Shown: positions 43,647 through 52,827, counted from the stretch's first letter. The stretch: DNA of 52,827 bases from Bacillus sp. HNG (GCF_003400205.1 NZ_QUQV01000022.1:1-52827), one strand, 5' to 3'. The notes: generated from the sequence alone by a model not told the origin. Numbers and translations are program-made.

Positions 43647-43653
43647 GTTCTTT
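43647..43653 (+). promoter_or_regulatory. SinR-type box upstream of the DUF5658 gene
   Basis: GTTCTTT is a perfect consensus match and part of the near-palindrome TTCTTTATTAAGAA. It lies between the LPXTG gene and the next small membrane gene, 115 bp before the latter. Confidence 0.4.
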
Positions 43654-43767
43654 ATTAAGAATTGTTTTAATTAGAAATAGGAGCTGACTATTTCTCTCCA
43701 TTGACAACGTTGTGTATTTTTTAAAAGATTCTCATCATGGATTCATATTAATTTAGTGAGGTTCCTA

Positions 43768-44064
43768 ATGAAATTTATCCTCATACTCCTAGCAATCTTA
43801 AATCTATTAGACGCTTGTGTTACGCATTTTGGAATACTTGGCGGTCATATTTCTGAAGCAAATCCAATAATGTACACATTATACGAATTCCATCCATTTT
43901 TATTTCTTTTTGTAAAAGCAATGCTTTCCATATTTTTAATTGTACTTATCTTCATAATTCGTTTTCCAGTGAGTAAAATAATTCGTACTTTATCCTATGT
44001 AGCTACTGCATTCTACGTCTATGTTTTTTCCCTCCATGGCTATTGGATTATTCAAATATTTTAG
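43768..44064 (+). CDS. DUF5658 family small membrane protein
   Basis: The 98-residue protein has three to four hydrophobic helices. The pattern LNLLDACVTHFGILGGHISEANPIMY matches DUF5658. GTGAGG lies 6 bases before the ATG at 43768. The function is unknown. The next gene begins 14 bp after its stop, so the two are probably cotranscribed. Confidence 0.78.
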   Translation: MKFILILLAILNLLDACVTHFGILGGHISEANPIMYTLYEFHPFLFLFVKAMLSIFLIVLIFIIRFPVSKIIRTLSYVATAFYVYVFSLHGYWIIQIF

Positions 44065-44078
44065 ATGGAGGAAACCCA

Positions 44079-44282
44079 ATGTATACGAAAACATGCCCAA
44101 AATGTAGCCAGCCTTCCTTTTGTAGCAGTAAATATGGTGAATGGGACTGCCCGATATGTCAAGCCGATCTTTCAAGCCTTCGTGCACGTGATGCTGGTGA
44201 TGTTTTTCCTTCGACTTTACATAAGAAATACACAACTACCCAGCAATCTGAATCCCATTCCGCTTTCGAAACATACATATAA
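44079..44282 (+). CDS. Small zinc-ribbon protein (67 aa)
   Basis: The protein starts MYTKTCPKCSQPSFCSSKYG and continues with EWDCPICQADLSSL: two CxxC pairs 20 residues apart plus one extra Cys, typical of a zinc ribbon. The tail is hydrophilic. GGAGGAAA lies 6 bases before the ATG. An overlapping frame at 44065 lacks these features. The function is unknown. A bidirectional terminator follows. Confidence 0.72.
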   Translation: MYTKTCPKCSQPSFCSSKYGEWDCPICQADLSSLRARDAGDVFPSTLHKKYTTTQQSESHSAFETYI

Positions 44283-44286
44283 AATA

Positions 44287-44326
44287 AAAAATGCTTCAGG
44301 CAACTAATGTGCCGAAGCATTTTTTA
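44287..44326. terminator. Bidirectional terminator between the zinc-ribbon gene and sinR
   Basis: AAAATGCTTC and GGC pair with GCC and GAAGCATTTT, with A- and T-runs on the two sides. It can end both converging genes. Confidence 0.88.
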
Positions 44327-44650
44327 TTTATTGTCCATTTTCCATTTGTTGAATTCTAAGAATGATCGAAATTCCTCTTTGGAAACTCCTGATTTCATAG
44401 CCTCTCTTACAAGCCTTGTCCATTCTGAATCAAGTTCTACACTTTCAGGTTCTGACTGCTCATGGAGTAATTCGTTTACGGTTACGCCTAGTACTGTAGA
44501 TATTTTTTCAAGAAACTGGATAGAAGGGTTTGATTGGAGATTCCGTTCAATTGAACTTAAGTATGATTTGGCAACTCCTGCGCGATCTGCTAGTTCAGAT
44601 AGTGATAATTGTTTTTGTAGGCGGTATGTTTTAATACGTTGACCAATCAT
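44324..44650 (-). CDS. sinR: Master biofilm repressor SinR
   Basis: The 108-residue protein has the XRE DNA-binding domain MIGQRIKTYRLQKQLSLSEL, AGVAKSYLSSIERNLQSNPSIQFLEKIS, nearly identical to B. subtilis SinR, and the C-terminal SinI-binding/multimerisation hairpin LDSEWTRLVREAMKSGVSKEEFRSFLEFNKW. It represses matrix genes at GTTCTYT boxes. AAGGAAGGTG precedes the ATG. A good -10 (TATAAT, minus strand, 44677-44682) suggests its own promoter besides readthrough from sinI. Confidence 0.95.
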   Translation of the reverse strand: MIGQRIKTYRLQKQLSLSELADRAGVAKSYLSSIERNLQSNPSIQFLEKISTVLGVTVNELLHEQSEPESVELDSEWTRLVREAMKSGVSKEEFRSFLEFNKWKMDNK

Positions 44651-44734
44651 GACTTTTCACCTTCCTTCCTATAGATATTATAACATATAACGAAGAAAAT
44701 GTTTTATAATAAGAACATAAAATTAAAAAATAAA

Positions 44735-44762
44735 AAGAACTCAGTATAATACCCGAGTTCTT
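44735..44762 (-). terminator. sinI terminator
   Basis: On the minus strand AAGAACTC pairs with GAGTTCTT, followed by TTTATTTTTT. It separates sinI from sinR, so sinI can be expressed in excess, as in B. subtilis. Confidence 0.8.
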
Positions 44763-44818
44763 GGCATCCATGTATTTCTAGCCTCTTGCAAGAAAAACTT
44801 TATATGAAATTATGTCTG

Positions 44819-44947
44819 TTATGCTGTTTTACTTTGGAGGAAAGCTTGAATATCCTGGATGCTCATTCCCATCTCCACTGCCTCTAATATAAGGTCGATC
44901 CATTCGTGATCCAATTGCTCGTTTTTGTTTTTTACTTCATTTAACAT
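44819..44947 (-). CDS. sinI: SinI, antagonist of SinR
   Basis: The 42-residue protein reads MLNEVKNKNEQLDHEWIDLI and continues LEAVEMGMSIQDIQAFLQSK. LDHEWIDLILEAVEMGMS-QDIQAFL matches the SinI helical hairpin (LDQEWVELMVEAKEANISPEEIRKYL in B. subtilis), which binds SinR one to one and frees matrix promoters. It also resembles the SinR C-terminus in this window. GGGAGG lies about 7 bases before the ATG. A c-di-GMP-type riboswitch ends about 30 bases upstream of the start. The gene lies before sinR on the same strand. Confidence 0.9.
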   Translation of the reverse strand: MLNEVKNKNEQLDHEWIDLILEAVEMGMSIQDIQAFLQSKTA

Positions 44948-44976
44948 TTGTTTTCCTCCCAAAATACATTAGTATT

Positions 44977-45066
44977 CCAGGCAGTCCAGCCATCATAATT
45001 GATTTCTCCAACCTTAGACCTGTGACTTTGCGTCCCTATTTTTCAATAGGTTTGCCTTTGTCTGTT
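44977..45066 (-). promoter_or_regulatory. Class I cyclic-di-GMP riboswitch (GEMM) in the sinI leader
   Basis: Read on the minus strand, the leader contains AGGCAAACC, the hairpin CCTATT-GAAA-AATAGG with its GNRA tetraloop, GGGACGCAAAG, then CACAGGTCTAAGG, and TATGATGGCTGGACTGCC. These are the conserved blocks of the GEMM-I aptamer in the correct order and spacing. AGGC and GCCT can close P1, and AGTCA/TGGCT the second long stem. The aptamer ends about 17 bases before GGGAGG of sinI. No terminator is seen between them, so control would be at translation or via an unseen fold. Confidence 0.85.
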
Positions 45067-45133
45067 CGAACCTAAGCTGACTGACCTAAAACGATAGTCC
45101 ATATATGTATAGAACCTTTGTATTACATTTAGA

Positions 45134-45177
45134 AGTATAAAACATAGGAATTAATGTTTCTGTAAAAAACTGTCGAT
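45134..45177 (-). promoter_or_regulatory. Candidate Spo0A-type promoter of sinI
   Basis: On the minus strand TTTACA (45161-45166) and TATACT (45134-45139) are 21 bp apart, too far for a plain sigma-A promoter but like Spo0A-activated ones. ATCGACA, one change from the inverted 0A box TTCGACA, lies 4 bp upstream (45171-45177). A perfect TGTCGAA lies further upstream at 45375-45381. The leader would be about 180 bases and include the riboswitch. The remainder of 45178-45444 shows no gene. Confidence 0.45.
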
Positions 45178-45444
45178 GTCAAAATATTTATAAAATATAA
45201 ATAATTAACTAGGTAACCTATCGAAATATGGTTATTTTTTCCTACATTTGTAGAATGAACTCGAAGAATAAGGAGAATGGCCAATGATTTGTTAACTAGT
45301 TAAAAGGTATGGTTAATGTATAACGATATTCTAATACGATTTTTTGTAATTTTTCCAATGAAATGCAAGGTATTTGTCGAACGATTTTTTAGAAAAATAC
45401 CTAAAAAAAAGTAACCTACCCCCAAAAATGAGGATAGGCCTATT

Positions 45445-46239
45445 TTAGATCGCGTTTTGACAAAGATAAAACAATCCACCATTGATAATTTCGACAAGAA
45501 CTTTCGGTTCGTATTGGTCCTTAAGTGCTACTTTTTCAATTTCATAGCTTTCTGGTTTTTCGTCGATTCCCTCATAAAAGGCGTCTAACAGAGCTAAATC
45601 CTCATCCCAGCGTTGTCTCGCTTCATCTGCCCAAGCGTGATTCTGTGATTCCACGTAGCCCCTCACATATTGCTGTAGGCGATTGACACCACTTTGAGGC
45701 TTAACTAACGGTGACATCGTATACGTTAAATCAGGAATTTTTGGTGTAAGTGGTAGTTTTTCAAGTTTTTCCTGAAAATCCTCAACAATGATTCCATTAA
45801 TAAGCTGTATGCCTAGTGACATTAATACATCACGCTTTCGGTCACTTTTATAGGAAACCTTCACATTTAACCCAAGCCATGGGAAAAGGGGGGTATTTCC
45901 TTGAACACCCGGAGGCTTTTGTTGATACAATCGAATATAGCTTGCTAGCTTTTTTGTAGATTCAAAAATTTGGTGCAAGCGAGGAGCACCGAAATGGATA
46001 AAGTCACCTTTTACATTGTCGGGCGTTTGGTCCCGATCTGTAATCAATGTTAGCTTCATCGGATTCGGTTCTCCACCTGTTTTTTCAACATATGTCCAAT
46101 AAAAGGGTCGGTTCATGAGTTGTTTATCCAAATCAATTGTCAATTGCACGGTCATATACCCAGGATGTTTTTCAAGAATTTCACAATGATTTGAAACAAA
46201 ATAATTCTCAAGAAAATTAACGATTTCCTGTTGCTGCAC
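45445..46239 (-). CDS. yqhG: YqhG family protein
   Basis: The 264-residue soluble protein has no catalytic motif I recognise. Position and length match B. subtilis YqhG, between sinI and the yqhH helicase gene. The frame opens at ATG 46266, but GAGGG is best placed for the GTG at 46239, giving the start VQQQEIVNFLENYF. It overlaps the end of yqhH by about 23 bp, so the two form an operon. Confidence 0.82.
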   Translation of the reverse strand: MQQQEIVNFLENYFVSNHCEILEKHPGYMTVQLTIDLDKQLMNRPFYWTYVEKTGGEPNPMKLTLITDRDQTPDNVKGDFIHFGAPRLHQIFESTKKLASYIRLYQQKPPGVQGNTPLFPWLGLNVKVSYKSDRKRDVLMSLGIQLINGIIVEDFQEKLEKLPLTPKIPDLTYTMSPLVKPQSGVNRLQQYVRGYVESQNHAWADEARQRWDEDLALLDAFYEGIDEKPESYEIEKVALKDQYEPKVLVEIINGGLFYLCQNAI

Positions 46240-47908
46240 GCTGCTCACCCTCATTTTGTTCTTCAAAACTAATAATCGAAGTTAAATTTTCCATTTTAAT
46301 TCTCATTTCACCCTCACTCCGAGATTGAAGCATGATATCTTGTATATGATCTTCAATATTTCCAAGATCCAGCCTTGTTAAAATATCGTCTAGTTGACCA
46401 ATGACACGTTCAAACAGATTAATTTTTTCATATAATAGCTTTAAAATATGCTCTTCAACCGTGTTCTTAGTTGCGAAATTATAAATATGAACATCCTTTT
46501 CCTGACCAAGACGATGAATACGTCCAATGCGCTGTTCAAGTCTCATCGGATTCCAAGGAAGGTCATAGTTGATAATATGGTTACAGAATTGCAGGTTAAT
46601 CCCTTCTCCACCAGCCTCAGTTGCAATCAAAACCTGGAATTTTCCTTTAAACAATTCTCTCATCCAATCCTTTTTCCCACGCTTGAATCCACCTCTAAAT
46701 GGAACCGATGATATTCCATTTTGCTGCAGAAACCATTGCAAGTACATTTGCGTCGCACGATATTCGGTAAAAATGATGACTTTATCATCTATTTGTTTGA
46801 TTAATTCCACTGCTTTCTCAGCCTTTGAATTTTGCGTGACCTGTTCGACCTTTTTCATAAGTCCCATCACCATATCCTCAGGTACGGCAGCACTGCCATC
46901 CTCATTCTTCTTTTCAAGCATCTTTTTCAATGTGAAATAGACGGCCTCACGACTGCTGCAAGCCTCTCTTTGTAAAGTCAGAATAGAGAACATACTGGAC
47001 GCAAATCCTGATAAGCTAGACCGATAGGCAGAAATCGCATCATATAGCTCCTGTTCAGTCTCTGAGAACTCAATCGGAACGGTTTCAACCTTCCGTTTTG
47101 TCCATTCAATTCCCGTATCATCACGGCGATTACGAATCATCACTTTATTGACCAATTCTTTCAAATGCTCATGATCATCAATCGAGCGGCTCTTTTTTCC
47201 GAATGATTCCTCAAAATTTTCCTGATTACCTAAATGTCCGGGCTTAAGTAACGACACAAGGTTGAAGATTTCATCAATTCGGTTTTGAATAGGGGTAGCT
47301 GTCAATAGTAAACAAAATTTCTTTTTTAGATTTTGAACAAATTCATAGTTTTTCGTTTTATTGTTTTTTAGCTTGTGAGCCTCATCAATGATGATTAAAT
47401 CGTAATCCTGCTCATACACAATTTCCCGATGTGGACTTCTTTTGGCTGTATCTATTGATGAGACAATGACATCATATTGTTCCCACATATAGCTTTTTTT
47501 CTGCTGGACCGCAGGAATATAAAACTTTTGATTTAATTCCGAAGCCCATTGGGATACAAGAGAGGCTGGAACAAGAATCAAAACTTTTTTTACAAGTCCG
47601 CGAATCATATATTCTTTTAAAATCAGGCCTGCTTCAATTGTTTTTCCAAGCCCTACCTCATCGGCTAAAATTGCTTTTCCATTCATTTTTTCAACCACTT
47701 GCTTCGCAACCTCAAGTTGATGGGGAAGTGGTGTTAATTGTGGTAAATGCTTAGGAGCCTGAAGACCCTCGAATTCAGGTATCGACTGGTGTTTTTCTAC
47801 TTCATATGCAAGCTTATATAACTCCCAGTTCGCCCAAGGACCGTCATCGTCAATTCTTTGCAAAAAGTCACCTTGCCACGACTGATCAAATTCAAAATCG
47901 ACATTCAT
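46217..47908 (-). CDS. yqhH: SNF2-family helicase (YqhH)
   Basis: The 563-residue ATPase has motif I LADEVGLGKTIEAGL, motif II IIIDEAHKLKN, motif III LLLTATPIQN, and the C-terminal motifs FTEYRATQMYL, ATEAGGEGINLQFCNHII and QRIGRIHRLGQ. These are the SNF2/RapA-type translocase signatures. Its target in Bacillus is not known. The frame extends to 47983, but AAAGGA precedes the ATG at 47908 and the length then fits YqhH. It is divergent from the gcv operon. Confidence 0.9.
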   Translation of the reverse strand: MNVDFEFDQSWQGDFLQRIDDDGPWANWELYKLAYEVEKHQSIPEFEGLQAPKHLPQLTPLPHQLEVAKQVVEKMNGKAILADEVGLGKTIEAGLILKEYMIRGLVKKVLILVPASLVSQWASELNQKFYIPAVQQKKSYMWEQYDVIVSSIDTAKRSPHREIVYEQDYDLIIIDEAHKLKNNKTKNYEFVQNLKKKFCLLLTATPIQNRIDEIFNLVSLLKPGHLGNQENFEESFGKKSRSIDDHEHLKELVNKVMIRNRRDDTGIEWTKRKVETVPIEFSETEQELYDAISAYRSSLSGFASSMFSILTLQREACSSREAVYFTLKKMLEKKNEDGSAAVPEDMVMGLMKKVEQVTQNSKAEKAVELIKQIDDKVIIFTEYRATQMYLQWFLQQNGISSVPFRGGFKRGKKDWMRELFKGKFQVLIATEAGGEGINLQFCNHIINYDLPWNPMRLEQRIGRIHRLGQEKDVHIYNFATKNTVEEHILKLLYEKINLFERVIGQLDDILTRLDLGNIEDHIQDIMLQSRSEGEMRIKMENLTSIISFEEQNEGEQRAATGNR

Positions 47909-48211
47909 ATTTTCACAGTCCTTTCTTAGTTGAGTATGATTTTCGTATAGAAAAAACAGAACTTTTCTCCAAAAACCGAACATTTCATCATAAAAATAAA
48001 ATAATGTTAAGAAAATAATATATTGCCCAAATCGCTGGATGATGGTAGGATGAAGATAGTTAGAAAACGCTTCTCTATGTTCTTAACAAGGGTTTAGCGT
48101 TCTATCTTTATTATGAAAATGTAAGCTTTTGGGCTGGACATGATAAAATTTTCCATAGTCATTTCGTTAGTGTTACCAAAAAAATGAAAAATATGAAGAC
48201 CGCGAATGATA

Positions 48212-48407
48212 ACAAGGGGAGAGACTACTTTTTGTAGCGCCGAAGGAGCAAGCAAAGACAATTGTGAATCTCTCAGGCAAAAAGACTCTTGTTTGACGCA
48301 ACTCTGGAGAGAGCCAGTATGGCCACCAAAGGGGCAAACCTAACTAGAGTTCAAAGAGGGGACATTCCCGAAGTTTTTGAACATCTTTTTAGATAAACTT
48401 TCAGGTG
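48212..48407 (+). promoter_or_regulatory. Tandem glycine riboswitch
   Basis: The first aptamer shows GGGGAGAGA, GCGCCGAAGGAGCAAGC, TGAATCTCTCAGGCAAAAAG and CTCTGGAGAGAG. The second shows ACCAAAGGGGCAAACC, CCCGAAG and CTTTCAGGTGCAAGGAC. These are the classic conserved blocks upstream of gcvT in Bacilli. Glycine binding turns on the cleavage operon, here through the terminator that follows. Confidence 0.95.
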
Positions 48408-48458
48408 CAAGGACAGAGACTTCACAATGCTGTGGAGTTTATCTGTCCTTTTTTTACG
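48408..48458 (+). terminator. Riboswitch-controlled terminator before gcvT
   Basis: AAGGACAGA and GACTTCACA pair with TGTGGAGTT and TCTGTCCTT around a small loop, followed by seven T. It overlaps the end of the second glycine aptamer, the arrangement of an ON switch. Confidence 0.9.
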
Positions 48459-48533
48459 TTTTCAGAATCTTTTGGTTTTGTGACGAAGCCCCAAATACCA
48501 ATTTAAATGATGATATGTGAAGGAGGAATCGGG

Positions 48534-49637
48534 TTGACTGAATTAAAACGAACACCATTATTTGATGAGTATCAAAAGCATGGAGCCAAAACAATTGATT
48601 TTGGTGGCTGGGATCTCCCAGTCCAATTCTCAAGTATTAAAGAAGAACATGAAGCTGTTCGTACAAAAGCAGGTCTTTTTGACGTTTCTCACATGGGTGA
48701 AATCGATGTGAAAGGCAAGGACAGTTTAGCATACCTTCAAAAATTGATGACAAATGATGTTTCAACTTTAAAAGATGGCGCAACACAATATACTGCGATG
48801 TGCTATGAAAATGGTGGAACAATCGATGACCTACTTATCTATAAAAAATCCGATGAACATTACTTATTAGTTGTAAATGCCTCAAATACAGAAAAAGATT
48901 TTGATTGGTTAAAAGAACATGTCTTTGGCGATGTAAAAGTAGTCAACATTTCAAACGAGATTGGACAACTTGCAATTCAAGGACCACTAGCTGAAGTAGT
49001 TTTACAGAAACTAACAAATACAAATTTAAATGAAATTAAATTTTTTAAATTCCAAAACGAAGTTGAAATTGCAGGAAAGAAAACACTTGTTTCAAGAACC
49101 GGCTATACAGGAGAAGATGGTTTTGAAATATATTGCCAAGCTGAAGATACAGCCGTCTTATGGAATGCCATTTTAGAAGCTGGTGAACCAGAAGGGGTTT
49201 TACCTTGTGGATTAGGCGCGCGTGACACATTGCGATTTGAAGCTAATCTTGCACTTTATGGACAAGAACTATCTAAAGATATCACACCAATCGAAGCTGG
49301 AATCGGCTTTGCGGTGAAGCCAAATAAAGAAGCTGACTTTATTGGAAAAACAGTATTAAAACAGCAAAAAGAAGAGGGAGCTCCTCGAAAAATCGTGGGA
49401 ATCGAAATGATTGATAAGGGAATTCCACGTCATGGTTATGAAGTTTATATTGGTGACGAGAAAGTGGGCGAAGTTACAACAGGCACACAATCACCAACCC
49501 TTCAAAAAAATATTGGTTTAGTTCTTATTAAATCTGAGCATGCCGAACTAGGAAGAGAAGTTGAAGTTCAAGTTCGTAAAAAGCGTCTTAAAGCAGTTGT
49601 GGTGGCAACACCTTTTTATAAGCGACCAAAAAAATAA
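48534..49637 (+). CDS. gcvT: Glycine cleavage system T protein (aminomethyltransferase)
   Basis: The 367-residue enzyme moves the methylene group from H-protein-bound intermediate to THF and releases ammonia. Family motifs include [42 protein letters not shown] and [20 protein letters not shown] fits the TTG at 48534; the upstream ATG at 48507 lacks a site. It is the first gene of gcvT-gcvPA-gcvPB, under the glycine riboswitch. Confidence 0.96.
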   Translation: MTELKRTPLFDEYQKHGAKTIDFGGWDLPVQFSSIKEEHEAVRTKAGLFDVSHMGEIDVKGKDSLAYLQKLMTNDVSTLKDGATQYTAMCYENGGTIDDLLIYKKSDEHYLLVVNASNTEKDFDWLKEHVFGDVKVVNISNEIGQLAIQGPLAEVVLQKLTNTNLNEIKFFKFQNEVEIAGKKTLVSRTGYTGEDGFEIYCQAEDTAVLWNAILEAGEPEGVLPCGLGARDTLRFEANLALYGQELSKDITPIEAGIGFAVKPNKEADFIGKTVLKQQKEEGAPRKIVGIEMIDKGIPRHGYEVYIGDEKVGEVTTGTQSPTLQKNIGLVLIKSEHAELGREVEVQVRKKRLKAVVVATPFYKRPKK

Positions 49638-49664
49638 ATGGAGTTGTGGGAAAGGGGTACATTC

Positions 49665-51011
49665 ATGAAACATCGTTATTTACCAATGACGGAACAAGAT
49701 AAAAACGAAATGCTTCAAGCAATCGGCGTATCCACAGCCGATGAGCTTTTTAGTGATATTCCAGAAAGTGTCCAATTTAAAGGCGAGTACAAGATCAAAA
49801 AGGCGAAATCAGAGCCTGCATTAATGAAAGAACTTTCTGCACTTGCTGCAAAGAATGCTGATTTACGCCAAAATGCTTCATTCTTAGGAGCAGGTGTGTA
49901 CGATCACTATATGCCAGTTATTGTCGACCATGTAATTTCACGTTCAGAATTTTATACAGCTTATACACCATACCAACCTGAAATTTCACAAGGTGAGCTA
50001 CAAGCTATATTTGAGTTCCAAACCATGATTTGTGAGCTAACAGGAATGGATGTAGCAAACTCTTCAATGTATGATGGTGGAACAGCTTTAGCTGAAGCTG
50101 CAATGCTCGCATCTGGTCATACAAAAAAGAAAAAGGTACTTGTATCTCAAGCAGTACATCCCGAATCAAGATTGGTTCTAGAAACCTATGCAAAGGGTCA
50201 ATACATTGATGTTGTTGAAGTCCCAACAAAGAACGGTGTAACGGATGTTGATGCGCTTAACTCCTTGATGGATAACGATGTAGCATGTGTTATCGTTCAG
50301 TATCCTAATTTCTTAGGTCAAATTGAACCGTTAAAAGAAATTGAAGCAGTTGCTCACACTGGAAAGAGCTTGTTTGTTGTATCAAGTAATCCATTAGCAC
50401 TTGGAGCTTTAACACCTCCAGGAAAATTTGGTGCAGATATAGTTGTCGGGGATGCACAGCCATTTGGAATCCCAGCAGCGTTTGGCGGACCACACTGTGG
50501 GTATTTCGCGGTTACATCGAAATTAATGCGTAAAGTTCCGGGCCGTCTTGTTGGTCAAACAGTTGATGAAGAAGGAAAACGTGGCTTTGTATTAACGCTT
50601 CAGGCGCGTGAACAACATATCCGTCGTGACAAAGCAACATCAAATATTTGTTCAAACCAAGCTCTAAACGCATTAGCGGCATCTGTTGCAATGACGGCAC
50701 TAGGTAAAAAAGGTGTAAAAGAAATTGCAACCCAAAATATTCAAAAAGCCTACTACGCAAAGCAACAATTTAAAGAAAATGGCTTCGAAATCCCATTTGA
50801 CGGTCCAATTTTTAATGAATTTGTTGTAAAAGTAGGTAAATCTGTAAAAGACGTAAATGCTCGTTTAATAGAAACAGGAATAATCGGCGGATACGATTTA
50901 GGCCGTGACTACCCAGAACTTGAGGGGAATATGTTAGTGGCAGTAACTGAACTTCGTACAAAAGAAGAGATTGATACTCTTGTAAAAGAATTGGGGGATA
51001 GCCATGAATAA
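49665..51011 (+). CDS. gcvPA: Glycine dehydrogenase (decarboxylating) subunit 1
   Basis: The 448-residue protein is the N-terminal half of P-protein, split into two chains in Bacilli. It shows [15 protein letters not shown], the [21 protein letters not shown] region and [33 protein letters not shown]. It works with subunit 2 to decarboxylate glycine using PLP. AAAGGGG fits the ATG at 49665. It overlaps gcvPB by 8 bp. Confidence 0.96.
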   Translation: MKHRYLPMTEQDKNEMLQAIGVSTADELFSDIPESVQFKGEYKIKKAKSEPALMKELSALAAKNADLRQNASFLGAGVYDHYMPVIVDHVISRSEFYTAYTPYQPEISQGELQAIFEFQTMICELTGMDVANSSMYDGGTALAEAAMLASGHTKKKKVLVSQAVHPESRLVLETYAKGQYIDVVEVPTKNGVTDVDALNSLMDNDVACVIVQYPNFLGQIEPLKEIEAVAHTGKSLFVVSSNPLALGALTPPGKFGADIVVGDAQPFGIPAAFGGPHCGYFAVTSKLMRKVPGRLVGQTVDEEGKRGFVLTLQAREQHIRRDKATSNICSNQALNALAASVAMTALGKKGVKEIATQNIQKAYYAKQQFKENGFEIPFDGPIFNEFVVKVGKSVKDVNARLIETGIIGGYDLGRDYPELEGNMLVAVTELRTKEEIDTLVKELGDSHE

Positions 51012-52464
51012 GCAAAATCAACCATTAATTTTTGAACTATCAAAGCCAGGGCGAATTGGTTATAGTTTGCCAGAATTAGACGTCCCTGAGGTAAATATTG
51101 ATGAAGTTATCCCTAGTGACTATCTTCGCGTAGAGGAGCCGGAGCTACCAGAAGTATCAGAATTAGATATCATGCGTCATTACACTGCGTTATCTAAACG
51201 TAATCATGGGGTAGATTCAGGATTTTATCCACTAGGATCATGTACCATGAAATACAATCCAAAAATTAATGAAAATGTGGCTCGCTATAATGGATTTGCT
51301 CATATCCATCCATTACAAGACGAGAGTACAGTTCAAGGTGCGATGGAGTTAATGTATGATCTCCAAGAGCATCTAAAAGAAATTACGGGAATGGATGAAG
51401 TAACCCTTCAACCAGCGGCGGGTGCACATGGTGAGTGGACTGGATTGATGATGATCCGAGCATATCATGAAGCAAACAATGATACGGCTCGTACAAAAGT
51501 AATTGTTCCGGACTCAGCACATGGTACAAACCCAGCGTCTGCAACAGTAGCAGGTTTTGAGACGATTACAGTAAAATCTGGTGAAGACGGACTTGTAGAT
51601 TTAGAGGATTTACGTAGAGTAGTTGGACCAGACACTGCTGCATTGATGCTCACAAACCCTAATACTTTAGGTCTTTTTGAGGAAAACATCCTAGAAATGA
51701 CAGAAATCATTCACTCAGCCGGTGGTAAAGTATATTATGATGGAGCAAACTTAAATGCGGTATTAAGTAAGGCTCGCCCTGGAGACATGGGATTTGACGT
51801 TGTTCACTTAAACTTACACAAGACATTTACTGGCCCACATGGTGGTGGCGGTCCAGGTTCAGGTCCTGTTGGAGTAAAGGAAGATTTAATACCATACCTA
51901 CCAAAACCCGTACTTGTTAAAACAGAGGAAGGTTATCATTTCGACTACAACCGACCACAATCAATCGGGCGCGTAAAACCTTTCTATGGAAACTTCGGAA
52001 TCAATGTTCGTGCATATACGTACATTCGTTCAATGGGACCAGATGGACTAAAAGCTGTTACTGAAAATGCTGTTATTAATGCAAACTACATGATGCGCCG
52101 TCTAGCACCATATTTTGACCTACCATATGATAAACACTGTAAGCACGAATTCGTTTTATCTGGCAGACGTCAAAAGAAATTAGGTGTTCGTACACTAGAT
52201 ATTGCAAAACGATTGCTCGATTTTGGCTACCATCCACCAACCATCTACTTCCCATTAAATGTGGAGGAATGTATGATGATTGAACCAACTGAAACAGAAT
52301 CAAAAGAAACGCTAGATGCATTCATCGAAGCAATGATCCAGATTGCGAAAGAAGCGGAAGAAAATCCGGAAATCGTTCAAGAAGCACCACATACAACGGT
52401 TGTTAGTCGACTAGATGAAACATTAGCAGCAAGAAAACCTGTTTTACGCTATCAAAAACAATAA
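51004..52464 (+). CDS. gcvPB: Glycine dehydrogenase (decarboxylating) subunit 2
   Basis: The 486-residue protein is the PLP-binding half of P-protein. The Schiff-base lysine is Lys273 in [31 protein letters not shown] and [12 protein letters not shown] are further family motifs. The ATG lies inside the end of gcvPA after TTGGGGGAT. It ends the operon and is closed by a terminator. Confidence 0.96.
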   Translation: MNKQNQPLIFELSKPGRIGYSLPELDVPEVNIDEVIPSDYLRVEEPELPEVSELDIMRHYTALSKRNHGVDSGFYPLGSCTMKYNPKINENVARYNGFAHIHPLQDESTVQGAMELMYDLQEHLKEITGMDEVTLQPAAGAHGEWTGLMMIRAYHEANNDTARTKVIVPDSAHGTNPASATVAGFETITVKSGEDGLVDLEDLRRVVGPDTAALMLTNPNTLGLFEENILEMTEIIHSAGGKVYYDGANLNAVLSKARPGDMGFDVVHLNLHKTFTGPHGGGGPGSGPVGVKEDLIPYLPKPVLVKTEEGYHFDYNRPQSIGRVKPFYGNFGINVRAYTYIRSMGPDGLKAVTENAVINANYMMRRLAPYFDLPYDKHCKHEFVLSGRRQKKLGVRTLDIAKRLLDFGYHPPTIYFPLNVEECMMIEPTETESKETLDAFIEAMIQIAKEAEENPEIVQEAPHTTVVSRLDETLAARKPVLRYQKQ

Positions 52465-52477
52465 ACATTTATATATA

Positions 52478-52514
52478 AGAGATTCGTCCTGTTTTGGATG
52501 AGTCTCTTTTTTTA
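52478..52514 (+). terminator. gcv operon terminator
   Basis: AGAGATTCGTCC pairs with GGATGAGTCTCT with a small mismatch, followed by seven T. Confidence 0.85.
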
Positions 52515-52643
52515 CCATTAATTACCGTGGTTAAAAGTATTGAAAAATGAATGGGAGGCTGATAATATAGATTAAGTCATCACCGCAACGTGAATGATTG
52601 AGTCACAACTTTTAAAGAAGAAAAATTGATTTTTAAAAAGTTG

Positions 52644-52673
52644 TTGACACAAACGATTGATAAATGATATATT
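52644..52673 (+). promoter_or_regulatory. rRNA operon promoter
   Basis: TTGACA (52644-52649) and TATATT (52668-52673) are 18 bp apart. Downstream, AGTTCTTTGAAAACT (from 52703) resembles the boxA antitermination signal of Bacillus rRNA leaders. The gap 52515-52779 holds this promoter and leader and no gene. I see only one clear promoter. Confidence 0.85.
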
Positions 52674-52779
52674 AATAAAGTCGCTTTTGAGCGGCGAGTT
52701 AAAAGTTCTTTGAAAACTGAACACAATACAAGCGTCAACGTTAATTCTAAGTAACAAACTTATTGAGCAATCAATACTC

Positions 52780-52827
<48 letters not shown>

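Noticed and set aside
52703-52717. GTTCTTT in the rRNA leader
   Set aside because: It is part of the boxA-like antitermination sequence of Bacillus rRNA operons, not a SinR site.

Overview
The window comes from an endospore-forming Bacillaceae chromosome (Bacillus sensu lato, low G+C, strong AGGAGG-type ribosome binding sites, frequent TTG/GTG starts). Gene order follows the B. subtilis yqgC-sodA ... comG ... tasA/sinR ... gcvT neighbourhood closely, with lineage-specific differences. All identifications come from reading the sequence and from knowledge of the families; no database search was run.

Layout. (1) 0.1-5.3 kb: yqgC (DUF456), sodA, an MFS transporter (yqgE) and pbpA, each closed by a terminator. 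(2) 5.6-10.2 kb: a PhoP-box promoter and the phosphate operon pstS-pstC-pstA-pstB-phoU, then a minus-strand pair of small membrane genes. (3) 10.8-19.7 kb: a cysteine-poor ribosomal protein L33, 5-formyl-THF cyclo-ligase, a DUF92 protein, yqgO, rhomboid protease gluP, a GerA-type germination protein, yqgQ, glcK and an LtaS-type lipoteichoic acid synthase. (4) 19.8-25.2 kb: the yqgT peptidoglycan endopeptidase, then a 1223-residue secreted subtilisin lying between two identical 58-bp copies of the yqgT 3' end, which looks like an insertion footprint. (5) 25.3-30.0 kb: yqgU, small membrane proteins, yqgX, a MidA-like methyltransferase and a cysteine-containing winged-helix regulator. (6) 30.4-34.7 kb: the complete comGA-GG competence pseudopilus operon and yqzE. 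(7) 35.1-39.7 kb: moaA, DUF2512 and DUF3889 genes, two lipoproteins, a secreted protein with three helical repeats and a SinR-like regulator. (8) 40.0-45.1 kb: a biofilm-matrix operon (two TasA/CalY proteins, TapA, SipW, and an LPXTG-anchored TasA-like protein), then sinR and sinI on the minus strand. (9) 45.4-52.5 kb: yqhG and yqhH, a tandem glycine riboswitch and gcvT-gcvPA-gcvPB. (10) An rRNA promoter and the first bases of a 16S rRNA gene end the window.

The most interesting system is the matrix control module. The sinI leader carries what reads as a class I cyclic-di-GMP riboswitch immediately before the SinI ribosome binding site, with candidate Spo0A boxes upstream. SinI should antagonise SinR. 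SinR-type GTTCTTT boxes lie upstream of the tasA-like operon, between the two tasA-like genes, upstream of a small membrane gene, and upstream of the inserted subtilisin. If correct, this wires second-messenger level directly into the SinI/SinR matrix switch at the RNA level. A second SinR-like gene sits divergent to the matrix operon.
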